From IMG/VR virus record IMGVR_UViG_3300025168_016496, positions 1 to 36,372 of that record: a stretch of 36,372 nucleotides of DNA. One strand, written 5' to 3'. The position numbers were made by a program, and so were the translations under genes. The stretch is from a virus. How positions within the stretch are numbered: position 1 is the stretch's first letter; every line of letters starts with the position of its first letter. The notes beneath the pieces were generated by a model, which was not told the DNA's origin, ran no database searches, and saw nothing but the letters and a program-made list of their open reading frames with translations. Below are positions 32,701 through 36,372 of the stretch, in pieces.

Positions 32701-32726
32701 AAAAAAAGATCTCCGAAGAGACCTTT
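32701..32726 (-). terminator. Terminator of the pqqA-like gene
   Basis: On the minus strand AAAGGTCTC-TTCG-GAGATCTTT forms a nine-pair stem (one G-U) with a UUCG tetraloop, then more T (seven in total). It lies 17 bp after the pqqA-like stop and isolates that gene from the permease gene downstream. Confidence 0.88.
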
Positions 32727-32742
32727 AATTATACTTCAAAGA

Positions 32743-32817
32743 TTATTTAGCTGCAACGTACATTGTTATTTCAAAACCAAATCTTAAATCTGTTGCTGTA
32801 GGTTTGCTCCACTTCAT
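32743..32817 (-). CDS. pqqA: PqqA-like peptide (PQQ precursor / RiPP precursor)
   Basis: A 24-codon gene. The peptide reads MKWSKPTATDLRFGFEITMY followed by VAAK. It closely follows the PqqA pattern (M-W-x-KP, DLRxGFEVTxY), including Glu16 and Tyr20 separated by three residues, the pair that PqqE crosslinks to start pyrroloquinoline quinone synthesis. A strong ribosome site (AAGGAG) lies 6 nt before the ATG, and a tetraloop terminator follows the stop. A TATAAT lies at 32869-32874 without a good -35. No pqqB-E genes are in the window, so host enzymes would be needed. Short length limits certainty. Confidence 0.85.
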   Translation of the reverse strand: MKWSKPTATDLRFGFEITMYVAAK

Positions 32818-32926
32818 TTACTTCTCCTTAAAATAATTTAAAAATAACTTCTTTATTATTTACCCATAATTATAATAAAATGTCTTGGTTAAAATCATTA
32901 GTTAACACTATATTGGGGGAAACCCA

Positions 32927-33151
32927 TCAGTTACTTAAATAACCAACCAAGTAAATTACAAAGAGAACAATATTCAATACAAGTATACTCATCTCTTTTA
33001 CTATTAAACTCCATATGACATAAAAAATAATACCACAATTTAGCACAACTAAGTTCAAAGGGTAGATATTAAAGGCTGTGAGCAGTGCTCCTGCAACAAC
33101 AAATGCACATCCAAGCCATTTTATAATGCCATTACGAACTTCAGGAGTCAT
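32927..33151 (-). CDS. Small three-helix membrane protein
   Basis: A 74-aa protein, almost entirely hydrophobic, with segments at about 11-27 (WLGCAFVVAGALLTAFN), 33-48 and 54-72. The pattern G-x-x-L-x-A-x-NIYPLN occurs in small membrane proteins of unknown function in proteobacteria, but I cannot name the family with confidence. It overlaps the HAD gene by 11 bp. A gap of 109 bp without another gene separates it from the pqqA-like ATG. Confidence 0.65.
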   Translation of the reverse strand: MTPEVRNGIIKWLGCAFVVAGALLTAFNIYPLNLVVLNCGIIFYVIWSLIVKEMSILVLNIVLFVIYLVGYLSN

Positions 33152-33650
33152 ACATCATGTTCTCTAACTGATTAATTGTATCTTCAGCTGATGTATGAAC
33201 AATCCCATGACCACCTTTTTCTTTAAATTGTGTAATATTCTTCTCGACATCATCAATAAGGACGGAATGTTTGTTAGCATAAAGACATTTGTACCTTCTT
33301 CCAGGAACAACAATCGGATTATAGTAAATTTCTTTACCAATAAGCCATTGTTCTTTCTGTTTTGTAATTTTAGTCTCGTAGCCATGTCCTCCAGATGAGG
33401 AAAGTATCATCACTTGTATGTATCTTTCCCATACACATTCGGAATTTATGAACTTTAGTAAATTTTCAGCTCCAGGAAAGTACTCTAAGAAGCTAAAAAG
33501 ATCATTTTGTACAAACTTTTCCCAATTTTTATGAAAACTAGGTGGATGATCAGTACCATACATACTTGGCTCACCAAAAACTTCGGTGTACTTACGCTCA
33601 AAGTCGCAAAGTACACCGTCCATGTCAAGATAAATTCGTTTTATGGTCAT
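33141..33650 (-). CDS. HAD-superfamily 5'-nucleotidase (NT5C-like)
   Basis: A 169-aa phosphatase. Motif I DMDGVLCDF carries the nucleophile Asp9 and acid Asp11. Motif II lies in VMILSSSGGHG (Ser). The motif III region is KHSVLIDDVEKNI with the Asp-Asp pair and a preceding basic segment (GRRYKCLYANK). This is the C1-cap nucleotidase layout that dephosphorylates (deoxy)nucleoside monophosphates. It is common in T4-like phages and probably part of nucleotide recycling. Its stop and start overlap both neighbouring genes. Confidence 0.88.
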   Translation of the reverse strand: MTIKRIYLDMDGVLCDFERKYTEVFGEPSMYGTDHPPSFHKNWEKFVQNDLFSFLEYFPGAENLLKFINSECVWERYIQVMILSSSGGHGYETKITKQKEQWLIGKEIYYNPIVVPGRRYKCLYANKHSVLIDDVEKNITQFKEKGGHGIVHTSAEDTINQLENMMYDS

Positions 33651-33847
33651 TATTTCATTTCAAGAGCTGCATCTTGCCTTCTTTTCTTCTCTTCTGTGAT
33701 TTCATTTCGACGAATCTTACCAAGTTTTACAATTTCTTGAATGTTTTTCCGAGCTCTTGTGCCTGCTGCACCATTGCCACTCTCGAATCTTTCATTCTCT
33801 GCTAAGAATGTATCAAAGAAATCTTTCATCTGATCGACTGTACTCAT
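33650..33847 (-). CDS. Hc1/histone-H1-like small basic protein
   Basis: A 65-aa, helical, basic protein. The NGAAGTRARKNIQEIVKLGKI segment matches the GTRARK signature of Hc1-like proteins found in many marine T4-like phages. The C-terminal half is rich in K/R/E. It may bind DNA or RNA and help compact the nucleoid or genome. AAGG lies 8 nt before the ATG. It ends by one-base overlap with the HAD gene start. Confidence 0.75.
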   Translation of the reverse strand: MSTVDQMKDFFDTFLAENERFESGNGAAGTRARKNIQEIVKLGKIRRNEITEEKKRRQDAALEMK

Positions 33848-34070
33848 TTTTCATACCTTTTCTAATAGATTTAACAATTCCTTCCAACCCAACTGCAGCC
33901 AGAAAGCCTACTATCACCGCTATTACGATTTCAATCAACGGCATTACATTTTTTTCGGGGGATGAACCAACACCAATCACCTCAATCGATAAGGATTGAG
34001 TGACTGGGTTGTAAAAACTATCGGCAACAACAGGTAAAAAACTAAAAAAGTCTAAAAGAAGCATCTCCAT
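33813..34070 (-). CDS. Small single-pass membrane protein
   Basis: An 85-aa protein with a moderately hydrophobic N-terminus (MLLLDFFSFLPVVA) and a strong transmembrane helix at about 44-66 (LIEIVIAVIVGFLAAVGLEGIV), then a basic tail (KSIRKGMKNEYSR). The start overlaps the previous stop (TAATG). It overlaps the Hc1-like gene by 35 bp. Function unknown. Confidence 0.6.
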   Translation of the reverse strand: MEMLLLDFFSFLPVVADSFYNPVTQSLSIEVIGVGSSPEKNVMPLIEIVIAVIVGFLAAVGLEGIVKSIRKGMKNEYSRSDERFL

Positions 34071-34276
34071 TATGCCTTCTCCTCAAACTTTTTAGTCCAA
34101 TCTGTAAAAACAGCATAAGAATCTGGTTTATTAAGACCTGGATAGAGAATTCTTAGATGACGAGGTGCTTCAAACATATTAAATCTACCCTCTTTTCTCC
34201 AAAGATCCAAAGCAGCATGCATTGACTCAACCAAATCAGGATCATTAATAGGATTATCATAAGCTGAAGTATCCAT
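34070..34276 (-). CDS. Unknown 68-aa protein
   Basis: A 68-aa soluble acidic-to-neutral protein (HAALDLWRKEGRFNMFEAPR, then LRILYPGLNKPDSYAVF). Its ATG overlaps the previous stop as TAATG, and its own stop overlaps the next ATG the same way, so the three genes are coupled. No domain recognised. Confidence 0.6.
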   Translation of the reverse strand: MDTSAYDNPINDPDLVESMHAALDLWRKEGRFNMFEAPRHLRILYPGLNKPDSYAVFTDWTKKFEEKA

Positions 34277-34479
34277 TAGTGTGTCTCCTTTGATACGTTA
34301 GGTTGAGTTAAAAACTGATCAACTGTCATTTGATTATCTTGTAAAGTGAAAGAAGTAATCATTGAGAGTGCATCTGCAAAGTTTGAATCTTGTTTAATCA
34401 ATGCATTAGCAACTTTCTGTACATCCATCTCTACAAGTTCGGCTGCCATAAGGCCAAGCAATTTATCATTTACATCCAT
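34276..34479 (-). CDS. Unknown 67-aa protein
   Basis: A soluble helical protein. The ATG at 34479 is chosen because GAAGGG lies before it; a TTG six codons upstream would put that ribosome site inside the gene. Segments LLGLMAAELVEMDVQKVANAL and ADALSMITSFTL suggest two helices. No family recognised. Confidence 0.6.
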   Translation of the reverse strand: MDVNDKLLGLMAAELVEMDVQKVANALIKQDSNFADALSMITSFTLQDNQMTVDQFLTQPNVSKETH

Positions 34480-34512
34480 AATATAGTTTCCCTTCAAGTT
34501 AAATAATTAAAC

Positions 34513-34797
34513 CTACATTTCTCTTTCTTCAAACCTCTTATCGATAACCTTATTCATAAAAGGCATAATAACTTTTTCAATAATTCCAATTGTAATTGGT
34601 TCGGATTCCTCAAACTCTCTAACAGTCATTTGTAGGAATTGATTGGGAAGTTTGATTGAGTTTTGTAAGACTTCAATCATATCGAAGAAAGAATTTGTAG
34701 TATCCATATCTTTCAGATTGATAAAGTCTTTTAGTTTTGTATCAAGTATATCGAAATAGATATCTTCATAGATTGCTTCATTTACAAAGTGTGACAT
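34513..34797 (-). CDS. Unknown 94-aa acidic protein
   Basis: A 94-aa acidic helical protein (EDIYFDILDTKLKDFINLKD; FFDMIEVLQNSIKLPNQF). A ribosome site GAGAGGAATT lies before the ATG. There are no cysteines and no membrane segment. Neighbouring tiny genes on both sides are co-oriented. Function unknown. Confidence 0.6.
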   Translation of the reverse strand: MSHFVNEAIYEDIYFDILDTKLKDFINLKDMDTTNSFFDMIEVLQNSIKLPNQFLQMTVREFEESEPITIGIIEKVIMPFMNKVIDKRFEEREM

Positions 34798-34860
34798 TTA
34801 ATTCCTCTCTCATTTAATTAACCAATACCCTATCTTCCCATAGAGTAACATAAAAGTCAA

Positions 34861-35007
34861 CTAACGTGACTCTGGATTACTTTTATGCTTTTCTTTTCTA
34901 AAGTTCTTTACTGAGGTCTTTTTAGACGTATGAATACCTGCACCGGTCTTCTGTGCGTGAACGTGAACAAAGTTTCTTCTTTTTAAATCTTTAGTTTTCT
35001 TTTTCAT
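34861..35007 (-). CDS. 48-aa basic protein
   Basis: A 48-codon frame with GGGAGAGA just before its ATG. The product is very basic: KKKTKDLKRRNFVHVHAQKT, then GAGIHTSKKTSVKNFRKEKH. Small K/R/H-rich proteins with a FVHVHxxKTGAGxH-like core recur in T4-like marine phages. Nucleic-acid binding is likely from charge; the role is unknown. Confidence 0.65.
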   Translation of the reverse strand: MKKKTKDLKRRNFVHVHAQKTGAGIHTSKKTSVKNFRKEKHKSNPESR

Positions 35008-35039
35008 TCATCTCTCCCATTGATATATAAGCATCCCAT

Positions 35040-35068
35040 AATGTAACTTTAAGGTCAAGAGTTACATT
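35040..35068. repeat. Inverted repeat at the end of the DUF2970 gene
   Basis: AATGTAACT (35040-35048) and AGTTACATT (35060-35068) are perfect 9-bp inverted arms around an 11-nt loop, spanning the stop codon of the gene that ends at 35062. No T-run follows on either strand, so it may be an mRNA-end stabiliser or a weak terminator. Confidence 0.5.
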
Positions 35069-35247
35069 GAAAATACATGAACTAAAATATGAACCATTAG
35101 TAGTACAGATAATACAAACACAAGTGCTCCTACAATTGCTGTTATTATCACAACAATAGGTTTTAAGGATTCAATATCTTTTTCATATTCTTGAGAATTA
35201 CGAATACCAATAAAACTCCAGGCAACTGCTTTAATATACTTTAACAT
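35062..35247 (-). CDS. DUF2970 membrane protein
   Basis: A 61-aa protein. The KAVAWSFIGIRNSQEYEKDI segment followed by a transmembrane helix (about 31-57, VVIITAIVGALVFVLSVLLMV) matches the DUF2970 family (WSFFGVRKxxxYExD then one helix). Role unknown. It starts one base after the stop of the zinc-ribbon gene. Confidence 0.8.
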   Translation of the reverse strand: MLKYIKAVAWSFIGIRNSQEYEKDIESLKPIVVIITAIVGALVFVLSVLLMVHILVHVFSM

Positions 35248-35248
35248 A

Positions 35249-35539
35249 TTATTCAGCTAAGAATATAATAGCAACTACTATTACAACTGCCCAGAATGTA
35301 AAAATTAAAAAATCATTCATTCTACTTGTCTTATTACATTCAGAACATATCCATACTTTTTTATTGCGATAATATATTCTTCCACTGCCTCTTGGATTAC
35401 TTCGATTATTTTTTGATGTAAGATTGGCTGAAAGGCCAACACTGCTACCTGATCTTTCTGAGAGAACAGTTCTAATCATCTCGTTCCTAGGAAAGATATA
35501 GTGACAACTCTCGCAGGTTGATTGTGCCATCTTTCTCAT
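35249..35539 (-). CDS. Zinc-ribbon membrane protein
   Basis: A 96-aa protein with CESCHYIF (residues 9-16) and, after a Ser/Arg/Asn-rich linker, WICSECNKT. Together these give a C-x2-C...C-x2-C zinc ribbon. A C-terminal transmembrane helix follows (FLIFTFWAVVIVVAIIFLA). The ATG at 35539 overlaps the previous stop as ATGA; an in-frame ATG at 35530 is the alternative. A membrane-tethered binding module is inferred. Confidence 0.7.
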   Translation of the reverse strand: MRKMAQSTCESCHYIFPRNEMIRTVLSERSGSSVGLSANLTSKNNRSNPRGSGRIYYRNKKVWICSECNKTSRMNDFLIFTFWAVVIVVAIIFLAE

Positions 35540-35706
35540 CTAGGAGTCTTGTAGGTTGTGAAATACCAAGCTGAGAACTCTTTATTCTCTTCGAATAGTT
35601 CTATTACTTCTCTAGTTGAGAGTTGCTCGCTGCGAACAATATCAGCCCACTTTTTAAAGTCTTCTTTCTTTACTACATTAACCTTTACGTTTTCCCAGAA
35701 AGTCAT
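35536..35706 (-). CDS. Unknown 56-aa protein
   Basis: A 56-codon frame beginning MTFWENVKVNVVKKEDFKKW, amphipathic and helical, ending WYFTTYKTPR. GGAA lies shortly before the ATG and its stop overlaps the next gene's ATG (ATGA), which supports translation. The plus-strand frame over the same bases is low-complexity and judged a shadow. Confidence 0.6.
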   Translation of the reverse strand: MTFWENVKVNVVKKEDFKKWADIVRSEQLSTREVIELFEENKEFSAWYFTTYKTPR

Positions 35707-35745
35707 TTTTGTTCCTTTGGATTACATTGGATTACACTTATATAC

Positions 35746-36042
35746 TTATTCATGGAGACTTGTAATACTTGCAATATATCTTGCCTTTGATATAACCCAT
35801 CTATTGAATGGAAGATGAATACCTGTATCTCCAGTCCAACCATCAAACTCTTTATCAAAGAAATCAATCTTAGACTCTTTAGGGTTAGCTTCCTGTAGAT
35901 CTCTTAATTCGTTTGCCCACCTTTGCCAAGTATCATCTGAAACTAAAGTAGTGTCTTCATGATAGTAAAGGTAAGAGTGTATAAGCATCTGTGTACGTCT
36001 TTGTTTGATTACTTCATTGAAAGGTCTTTTGGATTTTATCAT
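35746..36042 (-). CDS. Small protein resembling the Ia domain of NAD-dependent ligase
   Basis: A 98-aa protein. LIHSYLYYHEDTTLVSDDTW followed by QRWANELRDLQEANP has the YYxxDxxxxSDxxxDxxxxEL layout of domain Ia of NAD-dependent DNA ligase (LigA). Here it is free-standing, with WTGDTGIHLPFNRWV after it. Similar stand-alone proteins occur in many phages. Ia binds NMN in ligases. No adenylation domain is present, so ligase activity is not expected. Confidence 0.6.
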   Translation of the reverse strand: MIKSKRPFNEVIKQRRTQMLIHSYLYYHEDTTLVSDDTWQRWANELRDLQEANPKESKIDFFDKEFDGWTGDTGIHLPFNRWVISKARYIASITSLHE

Positions 36043-36197
36043 AATAAAAGTAGTACCCAGAATATTAATGCTATGTTTATAAGTGTGAATGTAATAGTAA
36101 GTTTCTGAAGCCTATCAAGTTCTTTCATAGTTGCAATAAGAGAATCTGATGTCTCTTTAATTGTAATTTCATTTGTAACTGCGTCTCGTCTTTTCAT
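36039..36197 (-). CDS. 52-aa tail-anchored membrane protein
   Basis: A 52-codon frame with GGGGA upstream of the ATG. Residues 1-32 are charged and helical (ITIKETSDSLIATMKELDRL). Residues 34-52 are a C-terminal membrane helix (TITFTLINIALIFWVLLLL). Its stop overlaps the next ATG as ATGA. Function unknown. Confidence 0.6.
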   Translation of the reverse strand: MKRRDAVTNEITIKETSDSLIATMKELDRLQKLTITFTLINIALIFWVLLLL

Positions 36198-36234
36198 GCT
36201 GTTTTCCCCGCGAAAAAATTTTTGTGTTATTTCT

Positions 36235-36263
36235 ATTATAAAACCTTTTAACTATTTTGCCCA
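36235..36263 (-). promoter_or_regulatory. Promoter of the small-gene cluster
   Basis: TGGGCA (36258-36263, 4/6), 17 bp, then TATAAT (36235-36240) on the minus strand, about 38 bp upstream of the ATG at 36197. The flanking TTTTATAATAGAA recurs at 36331-36343 (TTTATAATAGAA). The rest of 36198-36322 holds a GC-rich patch (36288-36320) and no convincing gene. Confidence 0.55.
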
Positions 36264-36322
36264 TGTGAGTTTAACTACGTATATAAGCGAGAGAGCTGAC
36301 ATAAGTCCGCCCCCCGCTCTTT

Positions 36323-36372
36323 TTACTTCTCTTCTATTATAAACTTGCACTCTTTGCAAGTTAGCTCGTTCT
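36323..36372 (-). CDS. Possible C-terminal end of a gene entering from the right
   Basis: From the window edge the minus strand reads 15 codons, NELTCKECKFIIEEK, then TAA. The C-x2-C and lysine-rich tail look protein-like, so this may be the end of a zinc-ribbon-type small protein. It also contains an inverted repeat (36342-36362) next to a TATAAT, so a regulatory reading is possible instead. Confidence 0.35.
   Translation of the reverse strand, partial: NELTCKECKFIIEEK

Noticed and set aside
33507-33805. Plus-strand frames over the HAD nucleotidase region
   Set aside because: Opposite strand of a gene with clear HAD motifs; no ribosome site or family signature.
34849-34886. CATAAAAGT...ACTTTTATG inverted arms as a terminator
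   Set aside because: Loop of about 20 nt, AT-only arms and no T-run; the right arm lies in the 48-aa gene. Too weak to call.
35558-35818. 86-codon plus-strand frame
   Set aside because: Low-complexity Ser/Phe/Thr translation antisense to two coupled minus-strand genes (35536-35706 and 35746-36042) with better ribosome sites.
1-36372. tRNA genes, CRISPR arrays, insertion sequences, integrase or attachment sites
   Set aside because: Looked for by eye; no cloverleaf, spaced direct repeats, transposase or integrase motifs were seen. A tRNAscan or repeat search could still find weak cases.

Overview
The window looks like part of the genome of an AT-rich, T4-like marine myovirus. The evidence is a set of T4-type replication proteins, all on the minus strand: family B DNA polymerase gp43, recombinase UvsX, helicase gp41, sliding clamp gp45, clamp loader gp44/gp62 and the translational repressor RegA. 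They sit with Hsp20, an Fe-S carrier, a DUF932 protein and many tiny genes, as in tailed phages of marine bacteria. The AT richness, the pqqA-like peptide gene and the A-type Fe-S carrier point to a marine alphaproteobacterial host (SAR11- or SAR116-like). The host assignment is inference.

Layout. 1-6536 (minus): DNA polymerase, uvsX, a small conserved gene, gp41, an HExxH metalloprotease-like gene, a small membrane protein and a winged-helix protein, ending at a cUUCGg-loop terminator. 6596-8573 (plus): seven small genes, mostly membrane or secreted, including an EF-hand membrane protein; they resemble late genes of unknown role. 8566-12247 (minus): a glycine-zipper protein, a 57-aa protein, hsp20, regA, gp62, gp44 and gp45. 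12285-29530 (minus): a tightly overlapping run of 19 genes, 18 of them for surface-glycan synthesis, headed by a lipoprotein gene. 29561-30550 (minus): a DUF932 protein. 30627-31666 (plus): two secreted proteins and an IscA/ErpA-type Fe-S carrier behind an exact T4-late-type TATAAATA box. 31720-36372 (minus): a PHO4-like permease, a 24-codon pqqA-like gene with its own ribosome site and terminator, a HAD nucleotidase, an Hc1-like basic protein, a DUF2970 protein and many tiny unknown genes.

How the genes fit together. Gmd, an Fcl/ColC-type epimerase-reductase and a ColD-like lysine-less PLP enzyme together could make GDP-L-fucose and/or GDP-L-colitose from host GDP-mannose. A GT10 transferase is available to use them. 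A second block holds an E1/RfbH-like lysine-less dehydratase that keeps a [2Fe-2S] cysteine pattern, a class I aminotransferase, an acetolactate-synthase-like ThDP enzyme, an SDR reductase and an RmlB-like 4,6-dehydratase. Its composition resembles the yersiniose route to a two-carbon-branched 3,6-dideoxy sugar. At least six glycosyltransferase-like genes and a 2OG-Fe(II) oxygenase complete the cluster. It could remodel the host surface glycan or decorate virions.

The most striking single item is the pqqA-like gene at 32743-32817. It is too short for normal gene calling but has a near-consensus PqqA sequence and a strong Shine-Dalgarno site. No tRNA, CRISPR array, insertion sequence or integrase was seen.
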